From contig CM048850.1 in assembly GCA_026545225.1 (NCBI GenBank), positions 26,217,797 through 26,281,796 of the forward strand: 64,000 nt of DNA. The letters are read 5' to 3'. Shown here piece after piece: positions 23,870 through 35,310 of the stretch (the first letter of the stretch is position 1; the number at the start of each line of letters is the position of its first letter). The position numbers and the translations under genes were made by a program. The stretch comes from Cornus controversa. Taxonomy: Eukaryota; Streptophyta; Magnoliopsida; Cornales; Cornaceae. A model generated the notes under the pieces. It ran no database searches, had not been told where the DNA came from, and worked only from the letters and a program-made list of their open reading frames with translations.

Positions 23870-25365
23870 TATTTGAATATCTAATTCCATTGATACTGAA
23901 AATATAATATATAATATTTGAATATCTAATTTCATTGACACTGAAAATATAATATTTATTTACTTGTAGCTCGGCCTTAGGGATAATCGTATTTTGGGGC
24001 TTTTTGCTTGTTTTTGTGTATCTCTACAGGAGATATATAGAACTTTTTTGAAAGCAATCTGTTAAGAGCATGTTTGGTTCTTTTGAAAACAACTCTAAGG
24101 TTAGTTTCTCTCTCTATTTACAGTATTATGGATGTTCAGTCTCTGCATATGATTAATAGAGCAAGTGTGGAATGTAAATGTGAAACTGGAAAAAAAGGAG
24201 CATTAGTTCTTCTTTTCCTATAATGAGTAGGAAAATCACAACCAAAACATATGAAAAAAAACTGCCTTCCCTCTAGAGAAAATAAATTGACTATAGGAAC
24301 TCTTGTTAGGGCAGCCACCAAGATAGGGAATAAACACATATCTGCATTGTTTGTATTTAGGCAAGATTGTCTTTTAATAATAATCTAGAAATACTTGCAT
24401 TTATAGTAGAAAAACCTAATATAACATGCACCTTATGTGCAAGTCTAAGCATATGAATCTAGACCATCCTCTAATTCATGGAAACTCCTAGCCGGCTAGC
24501 CCTATTTGTCAGCAATGCCTCCTCAAGCTTTGATAATTCAATAGGTTATGCTACACCATCAATATGAGTCACACATTCACTCTCCCCCTCCCTCCACCCC
24601 GCCCAAAAAATAAAAACAAAAGGATAAGTATCTTGTTTCTCACAAGTTCAAGAGCCTCAAATTTAGTAAGAGTACCCGCACATTGCCAGGATATTTTGGA
24701 AAATCATCTACTTGCTGGGATTTTATTTTATTATTTTTAAGTAGTTTTAGGATATTAAAAGAACCCATTTAGTATTTAGAAATCTTTCGAGCATCCAAGT
24801 TCTAGTATTTTAGGAATTGTTTTCTCTCCTCTTTCTTTTTTTCTCTTATCCTTTTTAAATCAATTTATCTTCTATATTTCCTTAATTTATAAACTCTTCA
24901 ATAAATTACTTTATCACTCACAATTCTTCCTTTGTTCATATCTTTTATTCTTCTTTCACAGGTTAAAATTACAATGGCATCCTTAAGAGGAACAAACTCA
25001 CCACCAGGAAGTGTAGATCTCAAGAGCTGTAAGCATTTTTCACATTCATCAATTTGCCACTTTCTGCATATTATATTACTTAGAGATGGAGATCCCTCTC
25101 ACACCCACCCTTCAATGCCTAGAATCTATCTATCTATATATATATATATATATTAACTATTTGTATATTATATAGAGAGTGGGTGAGATGTGCATTATTG
25201 TATATTTTTTCCACAAAATGAGACAAGTGAGATGAGTCAGAAATCATGGGTCCATCAATACTGGATGAAAGGGACTACCTGTTTTTAATCTTTTCATCAA
25301 AATTAATTTTTAACCATTGGATCAGCTATAGGTAAACAACAAACTATAGGGGACAGTCCTCATGC

Positions 25366-25405
<40 letters not shown>

Positions 25406-25817
25406 CTCATCATTTGCATTGAAAACATATATAATCATTTCATCAAGGGTGTTGATTATTCAGTTATACTCGATATTAAGTATTATTTTTTAATTCTAGT
25501 ACGTGAATGGTTCAAACGATGCGTTAATTAATGTGAATGAAAAGAGCCATGTCTAATGAGTTTGAATTATCATGCCAAGTGTATTGTCCATGTTACATGA
25601 GCAAGACTAATTGGGCCACTCATTTGTGCAAGTTAGTCGGCCTTCCTCACTCTTTTTTCGGTTGTTTTGCTTTTCTTCTTTGTGGGTTGGCTTCCATGCT
25701 CTCTTCCTCTGCGCATCTTGGGTTGGTTCTGTCCCTTTTGAGTCTCTTCAGACCTCTTTCTTTTCTTTTTTGTGCCCCCTCACACATTAATTTTTTTTAT
25801 TTGTATTTGAATATATC
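23870..25817. other. Non-coding stretch between the CACTA genes and the Tat element
   Basis: AT-rich sequence without a recognised gene. One ATG-led segment after a good acceptor (24961-25030, MASLRGTNSPPGSVDLKS) could be an exon, but I do not recognise it. A pair of short inverted sequences (CCTCTCACACCCACC near 25097 and GAGAGTGGGTGAGATG near 25175) flanks a TA-rich stretch and may be a small inverted-repeat element. (AT)n runs lie at 25135-25155 and 25370-25402. The last bases, ATATC at 25813-25817, are the target duplication of the next element. Confidence 0.5.
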
Positions 25818-25948
25818 TGTTGGTATGGGCCATTCAGGGGCCGCCACGTAGGCCCACGTGGCAATAGGCTCACTTTGACTTTTCCCCCATTTCGAGTTCC
25901 CTCAGCGATTCCACGTGGCAATAGGACCACTGGCTTCTTTCTCCTAAC

Positions 25949-26062
25949 CGAGCGCATCCTCAAAAAGGACATTTCCACCGAGCTCCTCCAAAGGAAAGTC
26001 CCTACCGAGCGCATCCTCAAAAAGGACATTTCCACCGAGCTCCTCCGAAGGAAAGTCTCCAT
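25949..26062 (+). repeat. Two tandem 57-bp units in the LTR U3
   Basis: Two copies, 25949-26005 and 26006-26062, each starting CGAGCGCATCCTCAAAAAGG. They are nearly identical, and the same pair occurs in the 3' LTR. Repeats of this kind upstream of the TATA box often act as enhancer-like elements in LTRs; that role is inference here. Confidence 0.85.
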
Positions 26063-26155
26063 CGAACGCTTCTTTGGATGGCGGATTTCAAATCGAGCTC
26101 CTTCTCTCATGATGAAGGGCATATCTCCGAGGTATGATCGCCTTTCTTTGACGAG

Positions 26156-26525
26156 TCGTTCTCTACTGATAACACTTCGCGGAGGTCCTCTTTACGGATC
26201 AGCCTCCGTTTTGCAAGGAGACATTCCTCTCTACGGATAAAACTTTGCGAGGAGTTCCTCTCTACGGATAAACCTCAAACGAGTCTTTTTCCCTTTCGTT
26301 TGGATAAGGCTCGGATGGTGATGAGTTCCTCTCTACGGATAAACATCACGGAAAATCCTCTCTCCGGATCAATTTCCCTAAAGCGAGGAGGCACTCCTCT
26401 CTACGGATAAAACCTCGCGGAGGTCCTCTCTACGGATCAACCTCCATCTTTTACGAGGAGTTCCTCTCTACGGATAAACCTCTTTTTACGAGGAGTTCCT
26501 CTCTACGGATAAACCTCGTGGCACT
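26156..26525 (+). repeat. Array of short GAGG...CCTC units in the LTR
   Basis: About nine or ten variants of a roughly 28-bp unit, GAGGAGTTCCTCTCTACGG followed by ATAAACCTC. Each starts with GAGG or GAGGAG and ends with CCTC, so each is a small imperfect inverted repeat. The array is repeated in the 3' LTR at about 37790-38155. It could fold into serial hairpins in the transcript, but lies upstream of the TATA box. Confidence 0.8.
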
Positions 26526-26817
26526 CCGCGCTCCTACGGGGGGGTAAGAGCTCGGATCACTGCCTTATGGGAACCAAGGGCTTGGGTTCGGAGGCTAGAG
26601 TCCAAGGTACGCTAAATCCGTGACGGACCTCATTTCTAGCTAGGATGAGGACCTTGCATCATGGATTGGCCTGTCACATAGGAAAGAAGATAACCAGGTG
26701 AGGTGAGCAAATACCCTTTTCTGACAAGTACAATCTCAACCCTTGACCCACAGATATTTACCACAGATATTTAGCACCGCAAAACCTCGACCATTGGTGA
26801 GAAAAGACTTTTTTGCC

Positions 26818-26825
26818 TATAAATA
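26818..26825 (+). promoter_or_regulatory. TATA box of the Tat LTR
   Basis: TATAAATA in the context GCCTATAAATAATGAG, about 250 bp before the LTR end, where the U3/R border is expected. The same box is at 38440-38447 in the 3' LTR. It would start the genomic RNA. Confidence 0.7.
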
Positions 26826-27074
26826 ATGAGAGAAATGTAGAGAACGGAGATCAGGACGGGAGGACAGGACAAGAAAAAGAACCTTTTTCTTAAATAATCT
26901 CCAGTACACCCCAGATTTTCCCTTTTTCCTATCAAATCCCTCCCCTCTTCTTCCAATCCACATAGAACAGTGGGCTCCTCTGTGATAGCTTGGACTCCCA
27001 CCGGGACCCGCTCTCTGGCAACCATCATCGTGGAAAGTTTGACTTCAGTTTAACAGAACCTACTACAAACATTT

Positions 27075-27092
27075 TGGCGACTCCACTGGGGA
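27075..27092 (+). other. Primer-binding site, tRNA-Arg type
   Basis: TGGCGACTCCACTGGGGA, three bases after the 5' LTR, is complementary to the 3' end of a plant tRNA-Arg (…CCCCAGTGGAGTCGCCA). tRNA-Arg priming is typical of Tat/Ogre elements. Confidence 0.8.
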
Positions 27093-27108
27093 AGTAATCT
27101 TTGCCACT

Positions 27109-30100
27109 ATGAGTTTGCAAAACCAGCCAGCGAGCCAAGCACAACCCGTTGACCGCGAGGTCCCCCCAGAACAGAGCACGAGCAACATACCGCTTGTGCC
27201 AGAGCATGAAGCCCGCTCTGTGTCTCGGGCTCGTTCCACATCGCGATCGTCTCATGGAGGAAGTGCCGAGCTATCCCACCGTATGGATCAGCTCGAGCAA
27301 AATCAAGCCCAGATTATGACTGCCCTTCATAGTATGGCGGTCAATAGGCAAAGGGTTGATGACAAGCGAGAAGTGGTCACGCCGGCGCAAGCATTCGCTT
27401 ATGCAGACTCTCCGAGGTGTTCCAGAATCGTGATGCCCGAATCATCATTTCGCGGCTCCCAAAGAGTCCCGGCTCCGCGCCGCGTTCCGGTACGACGAGC
27501 TTTGTTTACTACTCCCCTGGACGCGGAGCATCCGTATGAGCAAACCCGCAGAGTGACATGCCCCACCGCCAGGGTCGAGCCGGACCCCCTAACGGCACCC
27601 TATGCCACGGTAGCAGAGGTTCGAGCCCTTCTGAGTGCCGAACGAAATAATCAAGTCTTGGATATAGAGGCCGAGCCGCCGTATTCCCGAGCTGTAGCTG
27701 CCCTCCCTTATCCTGAAAGCTATTTGCAGCCCAAATTTCTGAAATTTGATGGAAGAAAAGGAAATCCGCGTGAGCACGTGGTGAGATTTATCGAATCTTT
27801 GGGGAGACACGCCCACGACCATAATCTTTGACTGCGAGAGTTCTCTAAAACTCTAACGGACAGAGCTTACAAGTGGTATGTTAATATAGAGCCGGGCTCT
27901 ATCATTACTTGGGGACAGCTCGTTGCACGCTTCCATGCCAAGTTTTTCCAGGCAGAAGAAAAGATTACTACTCTTTCGTTGATAAAGGAGGTCCAGGGGC
28001 AGCAGGAGGCTCTGTCCGATTATGTCCGGCGCTTCCACAATCAAGCTATGGAGTGTTATGAAAATACCAATGAAGAGGAGTTGGCCAAAATTTGCGTCTA
28101 GGGGATGCAAAGGGATTACCGAATTCATTTGGTAAATCTCAAACTGCACTCGTTCGCCGAGTTGATCACTGCAGCGAGAAATTTAGCGAAGGATGTGACT
28201 GCCGCTGCCGGGAACTTGATAGCGGAGGAGAATCGGGGGAGACGAAGACCCGTGGTGTTAGTCGCCGAGGAGCGTAACACCAAAAGAGCGACGGGGGGAC
28301 GAGCGCCTCGACATCCAGATTCTTTGCCGCCGCCTTTTCCTTGCCCCCCCGAGCAGGTAGTGGCGATTGTTAACCAATGGATAACTGATGGGTCAATTAC
28401 ACTTCCCGAGGTGGAGACCCTACCCACACCCGAACAGGAGCGCCGTCCGCGCTTCTGCATGTATCATCGCCATTACCGCCACCCGACGTACGATTGTTGG
28501 GCCCTCAGGAACATGTTTCAGCAGCGGATCGCGAGAAAAGAGCTAACTCTGGATTCGCCGGATGTCAGGAGTAACCCATACCCCACTCATGAGCAGAACG
28601 TAACGGCGATGTTGGTATCAGACGAAGAAGATAAAGGGCTTGACCCCCAGGCGTTGGCAGTAGCGCTGGTGGATGAGGAGTATAGACGGGCCTTTAACTT
28701 ATTAGAGGAGCCGCGTATCAGGGTAGTTTTGGACCAGCTCAGATTATCATTTCTCGCACAAAGGGAAGTTGCGAGGGTCCTCGTGCGGGTTATGGGCGAG
28801 CTAGTGCGAGAGACACCCTCGGTATGTGAGGTACTTGAACCGCTCGAAACCAAGGGGTCAGTTACATTCACGGAGTCAGACAAACAAGTCCAGGTACCAC
28901 ACAATCGGCCGCTGTATGTCCCTGTTGTTCTCAACGGTGTTGAGTTGAAGAGAGCTTTCATGGATAACGGCTCATCTTTGAATGTGATGCCTCTATCCGT
29001 TTTTAAAAGAGTTGGTTTGCGAAAAGATCGCCTGGTACAAAAACCCATTGAGATTATGGGATTTACGAGCAGCTCGTTGAGAACCGAGGGCTACATTATG
29101 GCCCAACTCAAGATCGGCAAATTTTCAGCCCTTACCAAATTTCACGTTATAGATGCAGAGACCTCGTACCATCTTTTAATTGGGCGAGGATGGATGCACG
29201 AGTTCGGGGTGGTCCCGTCGTCGTATCATCAGTGTATGAAAGGGACTCTAAAAGGGAAAAGTATCACGGTCCCGTGCTCGGACCGACCCTTTTTGGCTGG
29301 TGAGGTACACATGGCTGAAGCTAAATTCTTTCAAGAGCTTGATGAAGGTGCTGGTGTGCCCACGAAATTTTGCGCTACTCCGTTACCCAAGTGGAAGGAT
29401 TTGCAGCCCGAGCCCAAGCGAAGCGTAGAGAAGCGAAAGTCGAGTCCTGACAAGTTCGAACTCCAAAAGGCTGAGGCAAAGCTCGCGGTACCCCCATGTA
29501 AAATGGCATACACCATCAAACGTTACTTCCTCCCGGATGGGAGAGTGGCATATCGTTCATCACGGTGTGAGGGGTCCGAATTCCTCCCCGAAATATCTGA
29601 TCCCTTCGAGGCCAATGAAAGTTGGGCCACACAAGAGCTTCATGATGCGTCAGAGCTCGAGGAAGTTGACCTGGCTGATGGTGAAGTCCCGCGGATTACG
29701 TATGTGTGTAAACACTTGAAGAAAGAAACACGAGACTTGCTGGTACTATTACTCAAGAAGTATAGAGACGTTTTTGCCTGGACATACGAAGAAATGCCAG
29801 GATTGGACCCTCAGTTGGTTTCTCATCACCTCAACATTCAGCACGGTGCCACACCGATTAAACAATCTTCGAGGAGTTTCAGGCCAGAGTTAGAGCTCCA
29901 AATCAAGGAGGAGGTGCAGAAGCTCCTGGCTGCAGGATTTATCAAGCCCATCTTACATCCCACTTGGCTCGCCAACATCGTACCGGTGAAGAAAAAGAAT
30001 AGTAAAATTCGAGTATGTGTAGACTTTCGAGATTTGAATGCCGCATGCCCGAAAGATGATTTCCCATTACCGAACATTGACACTATGATAGACTCCGTGG

Positions 30101-31668
30101 TGGGTCTTAAGATGTTTTCATTCATGGATGGGTATAGCGGGTATAACCAAATTAGGATGGCTCAAGAAGATGTGGAGAAGACAGCGTTTCGGACTCCGTT
30201 GGGCAACTTCTATTTTACAGTAATGCCATTTGGTTTGAAGAATGCAGGTGCCACATACCAGCGAGCTATGACAGCTATCTTCCATGATATGCTTCATCAA
30301 AGTGTGGAAGATTACATTGACGACCTAGTGGTTAAATCACATCATCGAGATGCACACCTCGTCGATTTGGAGCGCGTCTTCTGCCGATGTCGGGCTTATA
30401 ATTTGCGAATGAACCCTTTTAAATGTGCTTTTGGAGTTAGCGCAGGAAAGTTCTTAGGTTTCGTTGTGCATGAGAGGGGAATCGACGTTGATCGTATGAA
30501 AGCAAGGTCCGTCATAGATATGCCTCATCCTCATACCTTAAAGCAGTTAAAGAGCTTTATCGGGAAAGCTTCCTATCTTCGGCGTTTTATTCCCGCCTTG
30601 GCAGAGATGTCTCATGCGTTCGGCTCGCTAATGAAGGGAAAAGGGCCCTTTCGTTGGCTCCCAGAACACGAAAAGGCATTTGAGCGAGTGAAGATCGCTA
30701 TCTCTTCTCCAATTACCATGATTGCTCCTAAGGCAGGGGTGGCTCTGAAGCTCTATTTGATCTCTACTTCGAGATCGGTCGGTGCGTTGTTAGCCCAAGA
30801 ATCCGGAGGTCAAGAATGCCCAGTTTACTACATCAGTAGAATTGTAAAGGATGCTGAGACAAGGTACTCGCCCATTGAAAGACACTGTTTATCTCTCATT
30901 CTCACGGCCAGAAAGCTTCGGCATTATTTTTTGTCGCATACGGTCGAGCTCATGACAAAATGCAATCCTTTGAGATACATGTTGTCCCGGCCCATCCTGT
31001 CAGGTCGCATAGCGCGATGGCTCCTCTTGCTAGCTGAGTTTGAAATCAAATGCCTCACTCCTAAGGCCATATTGAGCAAAGCTCTAGCGGACCTCATTGC
31101 TCAATTTCCTTCGGGGGAGCTCGGGCCACTGGATGATGATCTGTCAGGCGAGGAGCTGAATTGTTCATGTTTGGCTGAAGTTGAGGAGGAATGGACCTTA
31201 GCTTTCGATGGGTCCTCGACCTCCGGAGGAGGAGGAGCCGGAGTGGTCCTGACATCTGAGGCCGGCGAAAAGAAAAGCTTTTCATACAAACTCGACTTTG
31301 CGTGCACAAACAATGAGGCGGAATACGAAGCTTTCATCCTTGGTCTCTTGGCTGCGCGAGAGCTCGGTATCAGAAAGTTACGAGTCAAAGGGGACTCAAA
31401 ATTGGTGATAAAGCAAACCAACGGGGAGTACGCTGTGCGAGAGCCATCATTGGCGGCTTATAGAGGCATACTTCAGAAATTGAGCCGGAGTTTTGAGGAG
31501 CTGTTAGTGGAGTACGCGCCTCGTTCTAACAATCGTCATGCTGACGCATTGGCAACTTTGGCATCCAAAATGGAAATTCTGAACGAGGTCATTTCGATAC
31601 AAATTCAAAAGAAGACCTCTCCGTGTCGAAGTAGCGAGGAAAGGGACCTCGAGGAGTCCGATTGGTGA
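27109..31668 (+). pseudogene. gag-pol: Tat gag-protease-RT-RNase H-aRNase H polyprotein, two nonsense codons
   Basis: A single reading frame of about 1520 codons from ATG 27109, broken only by TGA at 27829 and TAG near 28099; both are in gag. Gag has an Arg/Ser-rich N-terminus, a retrotransposon-gag domain (WYVNIEPGSIITWGQL) and a degenerate knuckle (CMYHRHYRHPTYDC). The protease has AFMDNGSSLNVMPLSVF. RT has FRDLNAACPKDDFPLPNID, FMDGYSGYNQIRMA and an intact YIDD at 30313-30324. The gypsy RNase H follows, then from about 31186 a second, archaeal-type RNase H with AFDGSST, NNEAEYEA, VKGDSKLV and NRHADALATLA, which keeps the four acidic residues. The stop at 31668 ends this frame; integrase follows in another. 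Confidence 0.9.
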
Positions 31669-33215
31669 GCTCCTATCGAGGCATAGCTTGGAGGAAGCTC
31701 ATCGGGAATCCCTCTCTCAGCCCTCAAAGACTTCCTGATTTATCAAAGAATCCTTTACTATCGAGCCCCGGGAGGGCTACTCATGAAATGCGTCGGTGAG
31801 ATGGAGGGTCGTTCTATCCTAGACCTGGTTTATGAGCATTCTTGTGGGGCAATGGAAGTAAGTCTTTATAGGCGGCTTCAGAGACGGGGCTATTATTGGC
31901 CATCAATGGCCGAGGAGGCCAAGGCTGAGTAGGAGACTTGCCTAGACTGCGCAGAGGCGCGAGATAAGCTTGAATGTTTCGTGACTTTGGAGGACCAGGA
32001 TTGGTGAGCTCCGTTCTTTGTTTTCTTTCAGACGGGATCGCCGCCTCTGGATCGTGTCGATGCTTTAAAGATAAAAGGAGGGTTAAACGATTCGAGTTGA
32101 TCGATGGCCAACTCTTTAGAAGAGGATTTGGTGAAAGACTCCTTCGATGTCTCGGCAAGACTGATGCCCAGCACGTCATGGAAGAGTTGCATAACGCGGA
32201 GCATCAAGGAGGTGTGAAGCTCTATACGCATCTCATAAGGTTGGGATATTACTGGCCCACCATGGAGAAGGATTGCAAGGAGCATACCAAGCGATGTCGC
32301 TCATGTCAAATCCATGATCATCGAATCCACGCTCCTGCTACAGAGCTTCATCCGATTTTGACCCCATGGCCATTTCATACTTGGGGTATGGATTTGATTA
32401 GACCAATCTCGCCCAAGTCAAAGGGGAATATGTGGATCCTCACTGCAACTGAAATGTATACAAAGTGGGTAGAAGCGATACCTTTAAAGAAAGTGACAGG
32501 ACCCGCTATCGTAAATATTATAAAAGAGCACATTGTCTGTCGTTTCGGGATTCTGAAGGTTATTTTGAGCGATAATGGGACGTCTTTCGTCAATAGTCAA
32601 GTTGGGCGTCTGATGGACCAGTATGACATCCTGCATCATAGATCTACCCCATACTATCCCCAAGGAAATGGCCAGGCGGAGGCTACTAACAAGATCCTCC
32701 TCCGAATCCTCAGCCGGACTTTGGAGGATTTCTAACACAAATGAGCTGACCACCTCGTCCTCGCCTTATGGGCCTATCAGAGTTCGTCCAAACGATCTAC
32801 ACTCGCTTCGCCATTCTCACTTGTATATGGGACCGAGGCTGTATTGCCAGCCGAGCTTGCTGTCCCCTCAGTGAGTCTTGCTGAGCGAAGTCAGTTAGAG
32901 CGCGAAGCGGAGCTCGAAGTATTGGACGAGCGTAGAGAGCGAGCTAGTGAGCACATGAAGGTATATCAAGCAAGGGTAGCTCGAGCTTACAACGCCTTGG
33001 TAAGACCTCGAAGTTTTCGAGAAGGTGATCTAGTTTTAAAAGCCGCCCCTCATGTAATGAGAGGTCTCGCAGCTCCAAAGTTTACACCTAAATGGGAAGG
33101 ACCTTATGAAGTCAAGCAATCGTTCGAGGCTGGATATTACAAAATAGGCGAGCTAGGAGCTGAAATGGTAACAACTATGTTAAATGTCAAGTGGCTTAAG
33201 GCGTATTTTAGTTAG
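31669..33215 (+). pseudogene. int: Tat integrase, frameshifted, with a duplicated zinc-finger region
   Basis: Coding similarity continues after 31668 but moves to the frame of 31974-33215. The integrase has the HHCC finger (ELHNAEHQGG ... CRSCQ), core acidic residues in WGMDLI, LSDNGTSF and GNGQAEATN, and a C-terminal KWEGPYEV module. TAA at 32733 and TGA nine bases later interrupt the core's end. Upstream, about 31820-31960, is a second and poorer copy of the finger region (RRGYYWPSM, then CLDC) followed by the same DQDW-type linker, so this part appears tandemly duplicated. It is non-functional as read. Confidence 0.8.
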
Positions 33216-33515
33216 AATGATAAAGTTGCCTTAGCTTGATCTAGGTAGTGCATTAGTTCCTTTTGTTGTTGGAATTTTGAGTTTTAAAAGAGAAGTTATG
33301 TAAACTTTTGGACCTTCCAATGATAGTGCAATGTTTGTGCTTTGAGCTCATGAGTTGAATAGCAAATGTTGCACGAATAGGTTCGTGTACTGAAAGCAAT
33401 ATGGATATGCACAAATAGTAAAAGGAAATCTTGCTGTATTGAAAATCAAAGGTTTGTGTACAAATGAGCTTGGATTGCTTAAAAAAAAAAAAAAAAAACC
33501 TAAGTACACATCAGA
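33216..33515 (+). other. Untranslated spacer between integrase and antisense gene
   Basis: About 300 bp, AT-rich, with an A18 run at 33481-33498 and no reading frame. It lies between the converging ends of the integrase and the antisense ORF, so it probably serves as the 3' untranslated region of both. Confidence 0.5.
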
Positions 33516-34693
33516 TTAGGGAAGGTCTGTAGGAGATAACTCAGCAGGCCCCATTCTGGCCACCACAGTATCAATGTCGAACTTCAACTGCTGGATGTCA
33601 GCTTGGTCATGCTCGATCTCGGTCTTGTAGTTTTGAACCCCTAATTCGAGCTCCTTCAATTTCGATTCTTTGACCTGGAGAAGGGCTTCTTTGTCGCCGA
33701 GCTGATCACGAAGGCCGCGAAGGTGCCTCAGTTCAACCTCTCTCTGCTCGTATTTTTTTACCCGGTCGAGCCCCTGTTTCAACCATTCCATTTTTACTTG
33801 AGCCCGTTCAAGAACTCGAACAATACTGTCAAGTTGGTCGAAGTCTGAGGCATCGAGGTGTTTGGTCGAAGCCTGGTGAAGAAGGAGGACCCCTCGGCAC
33901 AACTTATTGTATACAAAGACTAAGAATTCTGCATCAGAGTCCAGGTCTTCGAAGGTTTCCGGGTGGTTAGTCTTCAGTTGTGCGAGGAGCTGGGCACGAG
34001 AAGGTGTGACGAGGGCACCTCCCCATGGCTCTAAAGGGCCCCCAATACTCGATAGATTTTCGGTAATCTCAGGAAAGGGAATGGTAGCAGTAGTTGAAGC
34101 CGAAGTCTTTTCAGGTATAGGGGGGGTCTGGGCTCCGAGCTGGCCCCAGCCGGGCGAGGGCCTACATTCCGCCCCAGCCTGGGACTCACCAACCCTCCAA
34201 GAGGTCGAGGAGTGGTAATGGTGCCAAAGGTCTGGGGGGCAGAAAAGGTCAACTGCCCAGATGGTCTGAGAAGCACGAGCCGTCTTTGGGGAAGGGCTGG
34301 TGTAGAAGAAGTTGCGGCGTTAGTGCTCGGAGGAGCTACATGGGAAGTTGGGGGGCTCGCTAAGGGATCATAGGTGTGAGGCTCCACAGCGGCCCTTGGA
34401 AGAGGAGACAGAACCTCAACACTTGGGCTTTCTCCCACATGGTCACCCATTTCATCCCCAGAGTTTGATTCCAGGGATTAGAAGGAACCCTCTGCATCCT
34501 CCCCAACAGTTCGACCATGCCTGAGGGGTTCCTCGATAGCCTGACTCTGGCGGGGAGGCTCGATGTTTTCATCCTCGCCATTCCCAGCACGAGGCAAAGA
34601 CCCCTGTAATGTTAGTAACTCTTTGGCGAGGCCCTCAAAAGGGACGTCTTTGTCCACTGAAAACAACCAAGGAAAGAAAGGTGGTGAAACAAA

Positions 34694-34729
<36 letters not shown>

Positions 34730-35307
34730 ATATAACAAAAAGGGAGAAAAGAAATTTCACCTGCACCTATACTCAGTGGGGAGAGGCTGTCCTCACTATC
34801 AGTTTCATCTCGAAGAGATGTTTGCACCTGAATAAATTCCTTTCCCCGCCCGTGCTTGGGAAGGCTGAAAAGTGCTTCAGTGCTCGTGAGGGGGGTGAGC
34901 TCATCCAATAACCCTCTCAGGTTCTGTTCCATAGAGATGGGCAATGTTCCCACCGAATCCAAGTTATCCTGGGGAACTCCAAGGCCACCCGTGGGGGGGG
35001 CGCTCGCAATCGGTAGTGCTCGAACCCTTGAAGTGGTCTCAGGTAGGTGAGGAGGAGGAGAAGGAGAGTCCAAAGGGTTTGCTGAGGTGGCAACTGTCTG
35101 AACAACATAGGACATCGATTAAATTTTTGGTACTGTTTGAGACATAATCAAGGAAATGATTTTTCTTCGTATTTAGATGGTTTGAGTCTTTACCTTTGCT
35201 CTTTTCGAAGAACCTGAGGCAGGCACAAAAGAGGACACATTGGTCTCCGCTCTGCGCTTACCTTGTCCGGTACCTCGAGAAGCTGGGGGAACTCTGGGTG
35301 GCGCCAT
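33516..35307 (-). pseudogene. C-terminal part of the antisense PMD gene (Pro-rich, coiled coil)
   Basis: Reading leftwards from ATG 35307 (MAPPRVPPASRG...), an intron at 35193-35098 (AAAG|GTAAAG ... TTCAG) and another at 34760-34657 (TGCAG|GTGAAA ... TTTTCAG) join coding blocks. The second intron holds a TA microsatellite (34701-34728). The product is rich in Pro/Ser/Thr and ends with a helical, heptad-like region from 33902 to 33516 (QREVELRHLRGLRDQLGDKE and onwards) followed by TAG. A frameshift near 34110-34130, in a G run, and a stop near 34479 break it. The gene continues the PMD ORF upstream, separated from it by one TGA. Confidence 0.55.
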
Positions 35308-35310
35308 ACT

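Larger units (their letters stand above)
25818..27071 (+). repeat. 5' LTR of the Tat element
   Basis: A 1254-bp LTR with TGTTGGTATGGG...CTACTACAAACA ends. It is 10 bp longer than the 3' LTR because of an extra TAGGCCCACG near 25848. The U3 part contains a 57-bp tandem repeat and many short hairpin-like units, listed separately. Confidence 0.95.

Noticed and set aside
24961-25156. Possible gene start (MASLRGTNSPPG...)
   Set aside because: Only about 20 plausible codons before simple TA repeats; not recognised and no further exon found.
25875-26240. 121-codon frame with repeated peptide, also at 37449-37862
   Set aside because: Produced by the 57-bp tandem repeats in the Tat LTR U3, upstream of the TATA box; no start context or domain.
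34701-34728. TA microsatellite as an independent feature
   Set aside because: Explained as part of the second predicted intron of the antisense PMD gene.
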